Numbered from the stretch's first letter, positions 25,608 through 34,441 are shown. The stretch is DNA of 64,000 nt from Acinetobacter pullicarnis (GCF_006352475.1 NZ_VCMZ01000001.1:310001-374000); one strand, 5' to 3'. Numbers and translations are program-made. The notes: generated from the sequence alone by a model not told the origin.

Positions 25608-26554
25608 AGACTTCCTTCATAAATCATTTTTCAATCAATTTAATTGTTTATCTTTCACCCAATCTAAATTGTATATGCCAGCAAGTAAATTAAACCGTAG
25701 GTTTAATCTTTTACGACGATTTCTATATACACAAGATAAAATCTTAAAACATTTCATCCTTCCAAATACATGCTCTACTTGAATTCGTCTACGACCAATC
25801 TCTCTATTTAACTTTTTTAATTCAGAATCTAGTTTTTCAGTTTTCTTTGCTTTAGATGGCATGAGGCATCCAAAACCCAATTTCTTTATCCCTAAATAAC
25901 CCTTATCAACGATAAAAAAGGGCCTAAATTTTAATTTCCTCATGCTTTTTTTAAATATTTTAAAATCATGCATGCTTCCATGACTTCCACATACACTCAG
26001 TATTTCACCTGTTGTATAGTGCATAGATAACTGAAATTTAAAGGTATGTCGCTTTTTTTTACCGCTATACCATTTCTTCTGTTTTTTTTGGACGTTGAAC
26101 TAATATTTCAGTGGCATCAATCACAACAACTTCCCAATCCACTTCATCTCGATTAGGAAGTTGTTTTGGCAAGTTGAATTTTCCAGAACGGATTAAGGTA
26201 TCTTCAATAACACGTGTGATACGAATTGCACTCGTTTCAGATACACCGTAACTCATACCAAGATGGAAAAATGTTCGATATTCTCTCCAATATTCTATAC
26301 ATAAGAGCAAACGATCTTCCAACGGTAATTTATGCGGTCGTCCTTTACCAATATGACGAGGTAAATGCTTATTTAGCTCGGCCAACATGAGGTTAAATGT
26401 AGCCCAACTAACACCGGTAAGCCTACGAAACTTAACGTTTGATAATTTTTGAATATCTTTGAATTTCATCCAAGGATTATCTCTTGAATTAAATAATTTT
26501 GCTGATTAATTTGATCAAATAAATTGTACGTTTTTTGATTTATGACGGAAGTCT
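25608..26554 (-). mobile_element. IS5-like element copy 2, 947 bp, inverted relative to copy 1
   Basis: Ends match copy 1, and the element is flanked by its own AAT duplication (25605-25607, 26555-26557). It therefore arrived independently and does not form one half of a composite transposon. Compared with copy 1 it lacks one A in the frameshift run and two bases near its transposase upstream region (tttgatcaaatt against tttgatcttaaatt). Confidence 0.87.
25635..26469 (-). pseudogene. Transposase of IS5-like copy 2, probably out of phase
   Basis: The first frame starts at 26469 and ends early with RPKKTEEMV because the A run near 26083-26090 has 8 A's, not 9. Joining to the second frame (ending 25635) would then need a +1 or -2 shift rather than the -1 shift that works in copy 1. 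Apart from this and a few substitutions (for example N to R in the LNREIGRRR segment), the products agree with copy 1. It may still be made by polymerase slippage on the A run, so inactivity is likely but not certain. Confidence 0.65.
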
Positions 26555-26611
26555 AATAAATCAATTAATTTTCAAAATATTATACAAAATTATTTATATG
26601 CATTAATTTCT

Positions 26612-26924
26612 TTAAAGTTTTGCTCGAAGACCCTCTAGCAATTGTAAAACAGAGAACAATCCCTGAGCATTTTGAATCTGTTCTACCGGAATGCCATTAG
26701 TTAATTTATTTGATGACTTCATGAAATGCTGCATCCAGGTAGTATCTCCACCCGCCAGAGCATCTAGTGATGTGGTAATACGGATTAAAGTGAGGGCGAT
26801 TTCTCCCTGTTTTGAAGTGGGATCTAATTCAAGAGAGGTTAAAGTTTTCACCGAATCTATACTGAGTATTAAGGCTAGTTGATCCTGTGCAAGACCAAGT
26901 CGTTCAGCAGCAGCTAAAACTGCC
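26612..26924 (-). pseudogene. C-terminal part of a MbcA/ParS/Xre-type antitoxin (DUF2384-like)
   Basis: About 103 residues remain (AVLAAAERLGLAQDQLALIL at the cut, then TLIRITTSLDALAGGD, SNKLTNGIPVEQIQNAQGL and LLEGLRAKL). The Leu-Asp-Ala-Leu and terminal GL...VL..L.gLR pattern fits the toxin-binding domain of this antitoxin family. The N-terminus was removed at 26925 by the IS3-family element. The RES- or MbcT-type toxin that normally follows is absent: only 57 bp separate the stop from IS5-like copy 2. It is an orphan, truncated gene. Confidence 0.7.
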
Positions 26925-28233
26925 TGAACCGTACCGGGTTTGTCGGAGACTTTTTTATTTAAGTTAGGCCACCTGACCTAACGGATTAATCTTATCATAG
27001 TACATTGCTTCAAACTCAAAAGGCGATACATAACCCAGTGCACTGTGTACACGCTTTTTGTTGAACCAATCTACCCAATTTAATGTCGCAAGTTGTACAT
27101 CCGCTAAACCTTGCCAATCTGCTTTTAAATATTCAATCACCTCTGTTTTGTATAAGCCATTCACCGTTTCAGCCAAAGCATTATCGTATGAATCACCTGT
27201 CGTACCGACTGATGCTCGTAAATTTGCTGCTTCTAAACGATTGGTATAGCGAATAGAAAGATATTGAACACCTCTATCGGAATGATGAATTACATTCTTT
27301 GGCATGCCTCGATCGTGCAATGCTTGCTCCAATGCATCGAGCACCATATCTGTATTCATCCGTGTAGATACTTTCCATCCAACAATTGCTCGCGAGAACA
27401 CATCAATAATAAATGCAGTGTAGACCCAGCCAGAATTGGTTTGAATATACGTAAAGTCACTGACCCATAATTGGTCAGGTCGATCAGCACTAAAATTCCG
27501 TTTCACTAAATCATCTGCTCGTTTTTGATCATCTCGGCTGCGGGTAGTTTGTTTGTTCTTACCACGCCAAACACCTTGTATATCTAGCTTCTGCATCAAT
27601 CGAGCAACTGTACAACGTGCAATAACATAGCCTTCACGTTTCAATTTTTGCCAGACTTTACGTACACCATATCGACCTGAACTTTCTTTCCAAATACGTT
27701 TGATTTGTTCTGCATGATGTAAATCATGCTGAGCACGTTTCGCTCGATGTTCTGGGTTATCAACGAGATCTAAAGCCCGATAATAGGTCGAAGCTGCAAT
27801 CGGTAAAATTCTACAAATCGCTTCAACACCATATCGATCTTTATTGTTATGGATAAAATCCACCATTATTTGTGTGGGCGGTCGAGCTCCGCCTGGGCGA
27901 AAAAAGCGGCTGCTTTACGTAGAATTTCATTGGCACGTTTTAATTCTTTAATTTCACGTTCCATTTGCTTCATTTTTTCTTGGTCAGATATCTGTTGTAC
28001 TTTGGCAGGATTTAGTTGATCCATATGCTTTAAATACCAAACACGCAATGTTTCAGGAGTACAACCAATCTTAGGTGCAATAGCTGTGATTGCTGCCCAA
28101 GTAGAAGGATAATCTTTTTCAGATTCAATTAGTAATTGAACCGCTCTTTCTCTAATTTCGGGGGTATAGTTTGGTTTTTTCATCGGAATAGTCTCTCAGA
28201 ATATTGACCCTCCGACAAACCCGGTACGGTTCA
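26925..28233 (-). mobile_element. IS3-family element copy A, 1,309 bp
   Basis: Terminal inverted repeats tgaaccgtaccgggtttgtc-ggag bound a two-frame transposase unit. The flanks (left ...actgcc, right ctcgag...) show no target duplication. The right flank matches, after inversion, the right flank of copy B (see findings), which indicates recombination between the two copies. The encoded proteins are identical to those of copy B. Confidence 0.92.
26964..28183 (-). CDS. IS3-family transposase OrfA/OrfB (copy A)
   Basis: OrfA (28183-27866, 105 residues) has a helix-turn-helix (YTPEIRERAVQLLIES) and a leucine-zipper-like tail (MEREIKELKRANEILRKAAA). OrfB (27866-26964, 300 residues) has the DDE integrase core: LWVSDFTYIQT, VIHHSDRGVQY, and the Glu in YDNALAETVNGLYK. 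The frames overlap. A gctttttt-c slippery run before the OrfA stop allows the -1 shift that makes the fused OrfAB transposase. The structure is intact, so the element should be mobile. Confidence 0.9.
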
Positions 28234-28402
28234 CTCGAGTATTACTCAAGTCATACTTGAATCATGCCCTTCATCTTCATCTTCATCTTCATCTTCATCT
28301 TCATCTTCATCTTCATCTTCATCTTCATCTTCATCTTCATCTTCATCTTCAAATTTTGAAGAAAAAAATGAGAGTTTTTTAGAAAATTCAAAATGGATTT
28401 AG
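28234..28402 (+). pseudogene. Detached 3' end of the YdaU-like gene, with poly-Ser tract
   Basis: The frame SSITQVILESCP is followed by about 27 serines and then NFEEKNESFLENSKWI, with a stop at 28400-28402. There is no start codon. Joined to the 5' part at 30425-30843 (on paper, after re-inverting this segment and removing the IS), it gives one continuous frame. The stop TAG runs into the ribosome site AGGAG of the DnaC-like gene 10 bp downstream, so the two genes were once neighbours in one operon. Confidence 0.8.
28270..28351 (+). repeat. Hexanucleotide repeat (TTCATC) of about 13.7 copies
   Basis: 82 bp of uninterrupted 6-bp repeats. In the detached YdaU-like frame it encodes alternating tct/tca serine codons. 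Unit gain or loss changes the linker by two residues without a frameshift. Confidence 0.97.
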
Positions 28403-28412
28403 GAGATCAGCC

Positions 28413-29115
28413 ATGAATACCATCCTTAAAACACTCCAGTTTCGCGCAGAAACAACGGAAACACTTTGCCCTGCCCATCATATACCCATGATAGAAATTG
28501 CAGGTCACAGGCTCTGTAAATTGTGTGCCAAAGAAACCGTCCATCACTCACATGCAGCCTATGAGAATGAACTGCAACAGCGATTGCTAAAACAGAAAAT
28601 TAAAAATTCAGGGCTCAATAAACGCTACCTGGATCGGGGCTTCAAGAATTATGTAGTTGCATGCCCTGCACAAGACAATACCATCAAACTATGTCAGGCC
28701 TTTGCACAGCAGATTATTTCTGACCACAACCCAAATATGTTGATGATTGGTACACCGGGTACAGGTAAAACCCATCTGAGTGCATCAATTATTCGCAACA
28801 TTCTGCATAACAGTACAAAATCTGCGCGTTACTATACCAGTGCAGAAATTGCTCAAAAAATGATGGACACCTGGTCAGATGCTTCACGCTCTGAGAAAGA
28901 AGTTATCGACCATTTCTCCAGTTTTGATTTATTGGTGATTGATGAATATGGCCTGCATGACCGGCATGAGAAACGTCTGGAGATGGTGCATAAGGTTCTG
29001 TATAACCGTTATGACAATATGAAGTCCACGCTGCTAATTTCCAATTTCACATTACAGAATATGCAGCGGGATTTAGGTGCCCGATTATGGTCAAGGTTGC
29101 ATGAAAATAGCCTGA
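28413..29115 (+). pseudogene. DnaC-like replicative helicase loader, 3' end cut by an IS
   Basis: 234 residues of an AAA+ DnaC/IstB-type ATPase. A Cys/His cluster sits near the N-terminus (CPAHH...CKLCAKE), then Walker A GTPGTGKTHLS, Walker B LLVIDEYGL, sensor-1-like LLISNFTL, and an arginine-finger-type LGARLWSRL close to the cut. Phage DnaC homologues load the host DnaB helicase at the phage origin. The native C-terminus is replaced at 29116 by IS sequence (stop at 29151-29153), removing only a short tail, so partial activity cannot be excluded. SD aggag lies 8 bp before the ATG. Confidence 0.82.
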
Positions 29116-30424
29116 TGAACCGTACCGGGTTTGTCGGAGGGTCAATATTCTGAGAGACTATTCCGATGAAAAAACCAAACTATACCCCCGAAATTAGAGA
29201 AAGAGCGGTTCAATTACTAATTGAATCTGAAAAAGATTATCCTTCTACTTGGGCAGCAATCACAGCTATTGCACCTAAGATTGGTTGTACTCCTGAAACA
29301 TTGCGTGTTTGGTATTTAAAGCATATGGATCAACTAAATCCTGCCAAAGTACAACAGATATCTGACCAAGAAAAAATGAAGCAAATGGAACGTGAAATTA
29401 AAGAATTAAAACGTGCCAATGAAATTCTACGTAAAGCAGCCGCTTTTTTCGCCCAGGCGGAGCTCGACCGCCCACACAAATAATGGTGGATTTTATCCAT
29501 AACAATAAAGATCGATATGGTGTTGAAGCGATTTGTAGAATTTTACCGATTGCAGCTTCGACCTATTATCGGGCTTTAGATCTCGTTGATAACCCAGAAC
29601 ATCGAGCGAAACGTGCTCAGCATGATTTACATCATGCAGAACAAATCAAACGTATTTGGAAAGAAAGTTCAGGTCGATATGGTGTACGTAAAGTCTGGCA
29701 AAAATTGAAACGTGAAGGCTATGTTATTGCACGTTGTACAGTTGCTCGATTGATGCAGAAGCTAGATATACAAGGTGTTTGGCGTGGTAAGAACAAACAA
29801 ACTACCCGCAGCCGAGATGATCAAAAACGAGCAGATGATTTAGTGAAACGGAATTTTAGTGCTGATCGACCTGACCAATTATGGGTCAGTGACTTTACGT
29901 ATATTCAAACCAATTCTGGCTGGGTCTACACTGCATTTATTATTGATGTGTTCTCGCGAGCAATTGTTGGATGGAAAGTATCTACACGGATGAATACAGA
30001 TATGGTGCTCGATGCATTGGAGCAAGCATTGCACGATCGAGGCATGCCAAAGAATGTAATTCATCATTCCGATAGAGGTGTTCAATATCTTTCTATTCGC
30101 TATACCAATCGTTTAGAAGCAGCAAATTTACGAGCATCAGTCGGTACGACAGGTGATTCATACGATAATGCTTTGGCTGAAACGGTGAATGGCTTATACA
30201 AAACAGAGGTGATTGAATATTTAAAAGCAGATTGGCAAGGTTTAGCGGATGTACAACTTGCGACATTAAATTGGGTAGATTGGTTCAACAAAAAGCGTGT
30301 ACACAGTGCACTGGGTTATGTATCGCCTTTTGAGTTTGAAGCAATGTACTATGATAAGATTAATCCGTTAGGTCAGGTGGCCTAACTTAAATAAAAAAGT
30401 CTCCGACAAACCCGGTACGGTTCA
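29116..30424 (+). mobile_element. IS3-family element copy B, 1,309 bp, inverted relative to copy A
   Basis: It has the same terminal repeats and the same encoded proteins as copy A. The flanks (left ...gcctga, right gagctc...) show no direct duplication. The right flank gag pairs with the gag of the inverted copy A flank, as expected if the 882-bp segment between the copies was flipped by recombination. Confidence 0.92.
29166..30385 (+). CDS. IS3-family transposase OrfA/OrfB (copy B)
   Basis: OrfA is at 29166-29483 and OrfB at 29483-30385, overlapping at the tttttt-c slippery run. The proteins are residue-for-residue the same as in copy A, including the DDE motifs LWVSDFTYI, HHSDRGVQY and NALAETVNG. 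Identity of the two copies argues for recent transposition and makes recombination between them easy. Confidence 0.9.
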
Positions 30425-30843
30425 GAGCTCTTCTCAAGAGCTGCTTGAGCATTTACTTTTTGTTGCTTGGTTGATGCTTGAGCATTACTTGCAGATTTCC
30501 CCCAACGTGCTTGAGCTGCATTTTTAGCTTTATCAGATTTCATTTGCTGATTTTGCAATGCCTGGCTTTTTAAACTGGTTAAAAAATTTGAATGAATCTG
30601 CTCAGATTCGACTTCAAACAATTCAAGGGCCAACAGCGTATTCAATAAAGTTTTAGCTTTGGTCTGTTGCGATAATTTTGTGATGCTACATACAGTCGCT
30701 AGGTCATGAGGAATGGCACCATTTTTCCAGAAATCCATCATTAGCAGCAGTGTTGCACCGATTTGTTCTACAGTCATTCGTGCGAATTTTGCCTGTAAAT
30801 CGCCAATATAAAGTGGCATCCAAATTGAAATATCTTTATGCAT
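30425..30843 (-). pseudogene. YdaU-like (DUF1376) phage replication protein, 5' part
   Basis: The ATG at 30843 (SD aaaagg) opens MHKDISIWMPLYIGDLQAKF followed by TVEQIGATLLLMMDFWKNGA. These are the hallmark features of DUF1376/YdaU proteins, which occur directly upstream of DnaC-type loaders in phage replication modules. The frame is cut at 30425 by IS copy B after AQAALEKSS, and the rest now lies at 28234-28402 on the opposite strand. The segment before the cut is rich in Ala, Gln and Lys, suggesting a flexible linker leading into the poly-Ser tract. Confidence 0.8.
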
Positions 30844-30908
30844 GGGTTTACCTTTTTATAGGTATAAAGGGGCTAAGGTCATCAATTAGATGACCTTATA
30901 TGTTTGTT

Positions 30909-31160
30909 TTATGAGTGAGCTAAGCTCATTAACCGAAGGCGAGCCTGTTGGGCCAGGTCGTCGTAATGGGCTTGTCCATCATCCAGCATTCGCTGTAGCC
31001 AAAGTCTCAATGCTTGGTGGTCATCGAAGCATTTATTGATTTCCAGCAAAAAGGCCAGATTGTGCAGTTTGGGAATGTGTAACTCATGAATGAGTTCACG
31101 CGCGACCATATCTGCTTCTGGGCTAACGACCACACCGCCAAAGAAAGCTTTACTGTTCAT
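30909..31160 (-). CDS. Small conserved-looking protein of the integrative element
   Basis: 83 residues, MNSKAFFGGVVVSPEADMVA at the start, mostly helical and acidic, with no motif I recognise. The ATG lies within the last codons of the integrase gene (11-bp overlap) behind a good ribosome site (gaggag), so it is translationally coupled to the integrase and belongs to the same operon. It is followed by the YdaU-like gene. A role in control of integration or replication is possible but unsupported. Confidence 0.7.
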   Translation of the reverse strand: MNSKAFFGGVVVSPEADMVARELIHELHIPKLHNLAFLLEINKCFDDHQALRLWLQRMLDDGQAHYDDLAQQARLRLMSLAHS

Positions 31161-32334
31161 GAGCAGGCTCCTCTGTATTTAGTCTTTCCAGCATGGCTTC
31201 AAAAGCACTGCCATCACGACGTGTGACGTTTGGAATGTAGCGGCTGTAAACACGGAACAGCATTTCAGTGGTCGAATGACCTAGCTGACGTGCAATCCAT
31301 TCAGGATTTTCACCCGCAGATAACCAAAGTGTGGCAGCTGTGTGACGTGTCTGATAAGCACGACGAGGCGTTAATCCTAAAAAGCGCAGGATAGGGTGCC
31401 ATACACGCTTATTAACTAAACGGTAGTCTAGAGGACCGCCATCACGGTTGCAGAAGACGAAGTCCGATTTTCCGTTGTTGAGGCTTTTCTGTTGCAGAAA
31501 GGCTTGGTACACTCGGTCATTCATCTGGATCGTGCGGTCAGAACCATACGTTTTGGTTCCACCTAAAACACCATTCACAAGTGCTTCACGGATATGGATT
31601 TCACGACGCTGTAAGTCAATGTTTTTCCATTGAAGACCATCAATTTCACTGGTACGCATACCCGTAAAAAAACGGATGGTGTAATACGGTTTAAAGTCAT
31701 CACGAACCGTTGTAATGATTTGCTGAACTTCTTCAAGAGAGAAAGGGGTGACCTCAATTCGACTCTCTTTTAAGTTGTTTATATTTTTATATGGTGATTC
31801 AAAACCATATCGTTCAGCTGCGTCATTGAGTATCATACGTAAAGGCGTCATGATTTGATTGATCCTCGATGCTTTCAGACTTGTTTGATTTTTTCCGTGT
31901 GTCACTTTGGCGAGGGAGGCACGGAAGTCAATCAAGTCTGACTTCTTAATTTTCGAAAGAACTTGTTTTCCAAAAGCTGGCTTTAAGTAGTTCTCAATCA
32001 CTATTAAAACCTTCTGTCGGTAAGACATGCGCCATTCAATTTCTTTCTGTGTAAACCACACTTCAACATAATCATGAAAAAGTGGAACATTACTTTGTAC
32101 AGCAATTTGCAAACTACGCTTTGCTGTGAACTCTTCGATGCGCTTACTTTTTGGAAAATATTTTCCGTATTCAAACGTACCTAGAGTGATTTCAGCTTCA
32201 AGTTGGTCGAGTCGTTTTTTTAAAATACGACGGTTATAAGGGTTATCAACAAGTGTTGTTGTTTCACGACAACGAATGCCCAAATAACGGAAGTCAACAA
32301 CCAACTTTCCACTGCGGGCTTGTATACTCGCCAT
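31150..32334 (-). CDS. int: Tyrosine-recombinase integrase, intact
   Basis: 394 residues. The N-terminal part (SIQARSGKLVVDFRYLGIRC) is a DUF3596-type arm-binding domain. A SAM-like core-binding domain follows at about 80-175. The catalytic domain has R227 (FFTGMRTSEIDGL), K261, R330-H331 (YQTRHTAATL, with Tyr where many relatives have the first His), H353 (LGHSTTE) and the nucleophile Y363 (FRVYSRYIP). It integrates and excises the element, here next to tRNA-Gly about 1 kb away. It lies 20 bp after the excisionase-like gene in one operon and overlaps the next gene. Confidence 0.93.
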   Translation of the reverse strand: MASIQARSGKLVVDFRYLGIRCRETTTLVDNPYNRRILKKRLDQLEAEITLGTFEYGKYFPKSKRIEEFTAKRSLQIAVQSNVPLFHDYVEVWFTQKEIEWRMSYRQKVLIVIENYLKPAFGKQVLSKIKKSDLIDFRASLAKVTHGKNQTSLKASRINQIMTPLRMILNDAAERYGFESPYKNINNLKESRIEVTPFSLEEVQQIITTVRDDFKPYYTIRFFTGMRTSEIDGLQWKNIDLQRREIHIREALVNGVLGGTKTYGSDRTIQMNDRVYQAFLQQKSLNNGKSDFVFCNRDGGPLDYRLVNKRVWHPILRFLGLTPRRAYQTRHTAATLWLSAGENPEWIARQLGHSTTEMLFRVYSRYIPNVTRRDGSAFEAMLERLNTEEPAHEQ

Positions 32335-32354
32335 TGGTTAACCTCACTTTAAAA

Positions 32355-32564
32355 TTATTGCAGTGCATCCATGCTTAGGCCTGTGAACTTCAGCATTTCA
32401 GTTTCAATGCGTTCCCAAACAAAAAGAATTTTGCGTCCACCAAATGGGCGAATGTAGTGAACACCTTCAATGAAAACGCTATCTTTGAGTTGGTTGCGGA
32501 TAGTACGTGCGTCGTACTGAATTTTTTCAGCCAATTGTTGGGCTGTTAAGTAGGTATATGTCAT
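32355..32564 (-). CDS. Excisionase/AlpA-like small DNA-binding protein
   Basis: 69 residues from the ATG at 32564 (SD cagga; in-frame codons upstream lack a ribosome site). The sequence MTYTYLTAQQLAEKIQYDAR, then TIRNQLKDSVFIEGVHYIRP and GGRKILFVW, has the winged helix-turn-helix pattern of Xis/AlpA-type factors. These proteins bend DNA at attachment sites and set the direction of integrase action, or activate int. It heads the int operon and is divergent from the repressor gene. Confidence 0.75.
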   Translation of the reverse strand: MTYTYLTAQQLAEKIQYDARTIRNQLKDSVFIEGVHYIRPFGGRKILFVWERIETEMLKFTGLSMDALQ

Positions 32565-32630
32565 AATTGTATTCCTGTCATAATTCATTGGATGGAAGTA
32601 ATTTTTCATCCTTATAGCTAAAATAACCTT

Positions 32631-32656
32631 AAATTTAATTAAATGCAATTAAATTT
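32631..32656. promoter_or_regulatory. Operator-like palindrome between xis and repressor
   Basis: AAATTTAATT-N6-AATTAAATTT is a perfect 10-bp inverted repeat in the 115-bp divergent promoter region. It is a natural binding site for the adjacent XRE-type regulator controlling both directions. Confidence 0.65.
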
Positions 32657-32679
32657 TCATGGTATTAGAGGAAATTTTA

Positions 32680-32886
32680 ATGGTTGTTTGTAAGCTGCCT
32701 ATTTTGTTGGCGGAGCGCAAAATGCGTGTTGCAGATCTAATCCGTGGTACTGGAATTAATAAAACAACATTGCACAAACTTTATAATGGAGATTTAACAA
32801 GGATTGATTTGGATACAATTAATCGCATTTGCGACTACTTAGATATACAAGTAGGGGACTTATTTGTTTTTGAAAAAGATATTTAA
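32680..32886 (+). CDS. XRE/Cro-like regulator of the integrative element
   Basis: 68 residues from the ATG at 32680, which has the SD agagg (an earlier ATG at 32659 has none). Almost the whole protein is one helix-turn-helix domain: LLAERKMRVADLIRGTGINK, then TTLHKLYNGDLTRIDLDTI and the C-terminal CDYLDIQVGDLFVF. This is the Cro/C1-like minimal repressor form. Divergent from xis-int, it probably keeps the element quiescent through the palindrome at 32631-32656. Confidence 0.85.
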   Translation: MVVCKLPILLAERKMRVADLIRGTGINKTTLHKLYNGDLTRIDLDTINRICDYLDIQVGDLFVFEKDI

Positions 32887-32908
32887 AATTAATTATATAA
32901 AAATCTTT

Positions 32909-33252
32909 TGGTCACAAATGGTCACATTGAAAAGTATGTGGCCTCAAACCTTATCATGAGTCTCTAAGGAATTTCATTTTTTACTCTTTGATATAAAAGA
33001 GTGGTTTTTTTCGTCAAAATTGAGCTAATTCAGTTTTTTTATGTCGTGATTTTTGGTCACAAATGGTCACATCTAAAATTCTATGGACATTGATAATTTA
33101 CTCATTGGTAAAAAAATAAAAACATGAACCGAGAATTAGAAGCTTTATACCAAGAAAATGAAGGCTAAATTAGATCGTAAATTAAGCTTATTTGACGTCA
33201 TTTAGTGTTATTTTGATGCCTAAGGACACGTAATGGTCACATCTTGGTCACA
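32909..33252. repeat. Three pairs of TGGTCACA repeats (candidate integrase arm sites)
   Basis: TGGTCACA occurs at 32909, 32919, 33054, 33064, 33234 and 33245, all in the same orientation. That makes three pairs with 10-, 10- and 11-bp spacing, one helical turn apart. The gene-free stretch 32887-33377 separates the regulator from tRNA-Gly, exactly where the attachment-site arm of an integrated element lies. Confidence 0.75.
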
Positions 33253-33339
33253 AGGTCTAGTTTATTGGAGAGTGGTAGGTAGGTGCTGTGGCAGTTGTGA
33301 GTAGAGTAATTTTCTTAAAAACCTAATAAAATCAACAAT

Positions 33340-33372
33340 AAAAAACCCCCATCTTTCGATGAGGGCTTTTTT
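33340..33372 (-). terminator. Terminator of tRNA-Gly
   Basis: On the minus strand CCCTCATC-GAAA-GATGGGGG is followed by TTTTTTATTG, right after the tRNA 3' end. It is also A/T-bounded on the other side and could act in both directions. Confidence 0.85.
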
Positions 33373-33377
33373 GAATT

Positions 33378-33453
<76 letters not shown>

Positions 33454-33709
33454 ATGCCGCCTATAATACATTAAGAAATTTTATGGTCAAGATTTTTTTA
33501 TGCAGCAAATGATTGATTGAATAAAATAAAGTCACTTTTGCAGTGGTTTGCTCTTTTTCTAAGCAAATACAGGGTTCTCAGGTCGGGTTTTTTAAAAATA
33601 GCAGCTAGTGCGCACATGAATAAGTAAAAAAATTAAGGCTTTCAATATGGTTCAATTCAGATAGTGGTTATACTCAAGCCATTCATTTGGCTTCCAAGGA
33701 CAATCAGAC

Positions 33710-34021
33710 ATGAGTCTAGAACAACAATTGATTGAACGCTTAAATCTGTTACAGCCCGAGCATCTGCAAGTAATGAATGAATCTGCAGGGCATGGCGGTT
33801 ATTTTCCAGGGAAAGAATCCCATTTTAAGGTTATCGTTGTCAGTGAGCAGTTTGTGGGTTTGCGCTTGGTACAACGTCATCAAAAAGTGTATGCCGCTGC
33901 AGCCGAATTGATGACTCCAGGTAAAATTCACGCATTGGCAATCCACGCCTATGTGCCAGAAGAATGGCAGGGTCAAGCCCCTGATAGCCCAATCTGTGCA
34001 AACGCACCTAAATCTACTTAA
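33710..34021 (+). CDS. bolA: BolA-family protein
   Basis: 103 residues with the BolA fold signature: LQVMNESAGHGGYFPGKESH, FKVIVVSEQF, and RHQKVYAAAAELM. The conserved His residues (ESAGH, ESHFKV, RH) are those that ligate an iron-sulfur cluster with a monothiol glutaredoxin in the family. BolA proteins act in iron-sulfur trafficking and stress adaptation of cell shape. Length is normal. It is followed 24 bp later by sirB2, probably in one transcript. Confidence 0.9.
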   Translation: MSLEQQLIERLNLLQPEHLQVMNESAGHGGYFPGKESHFKVIVVSEQFVGLRLVQRHQKVYAAAAELMTPGKIHALAIHAYVPEEWQGQAPDSPICANAPKST

Positions 34022-34045
34022 GTTTTTTGAGCATAGGCAAAATTT

Positions 34046-34441
34046 ATGGATACCCATCTCATTATTAAAATTATTCACATGAGTAGTGCAACATTGGCGC
34101 TCGGCGTTTTTATTGCGCGAGCATTTACTCTTTTTGTCGGCACAACCGCACAGCAACAACCAAATCCCAAAGGTCGGGTGTTGTTTGTGGCATTGCAACA
34201 CTTGAGTTATACCGCTGTAGTGCTGACAGGGGTGACCTTATTGGTCATGAATGATTTTAAAGTTCAGCCATGGTTCTATGCGAAAATCATCTTGTTTTTG
34301 GTGTTGTTGTCTACACAAATTAAAACCTACAAACGAGATGACAGCATTTTATTGGCACAGCGTCGTGCGGGTTTAGGTATTGGTGCATTGGCTTTTATTG
34401 CTATTCTGCTTTTGATTATGATTAAGCCAGCCTTTGGCTAA
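34046..34441 (+). CDS. SirB2-family inner-membrane protein
   Basis: 131 residues with four hydrophobic segments (about 5-28, 48-68, 75-92 and 105-127) and an early conserved IIKIIHMSSATLALGVF with a membrane His. This pattern defines the SirB2 family, whose biochemical role is unknown despite the historical name (invasion gene regulator). It lies immediately after bolA. Confidence 0.8.
   Translation: MDTHLIIKIIHMSSATLALGVFIARAFTLFVGTTAQQQPNPKGRVLFVALQHLSYTAVVLTGVTLLVMNDFKVQPWFYAKIILFLVLLSTQIKTYKRDDSILLAQRRAGLGIGALAFIAILLLIMIKPAFG

Larger units (their letters stand above)
28234..33377 (-). mobile_element. Right part of an integrative element at tRNA-Gly, rearranged by IS copies
   Basis: From the tRNA inward there are arm-type repeats, a divergent repressor, an excisionase-like gene, a tyrosine integrase, a small overlapping gene, a YdaU-like gene and a DnaC-like helicase loader. 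This is the order of a phage-like or phage-satellite-like integration-replication module. No capsid, tail, packaging or lysis genes are present. The left boundary is not defined: I see no second copy of the tRNA-Gly 3' end in the window. Confidence 0.65.

Noticed and set aside
20788..26554. Composite transposon formed by the two inverted IS5-like copies carrying hipBA and the primase-helicase
   Set aside because: Each copy has its own AAT target duplication, and the left one splits hipA in a way that can be rejoined exactly. The copies therefore inserted independently.
28270..28351. CRISPR-like repeat array
   Set aside because: It is a pure 6-bp tandem repeat without spacers and encodes poly-serine.
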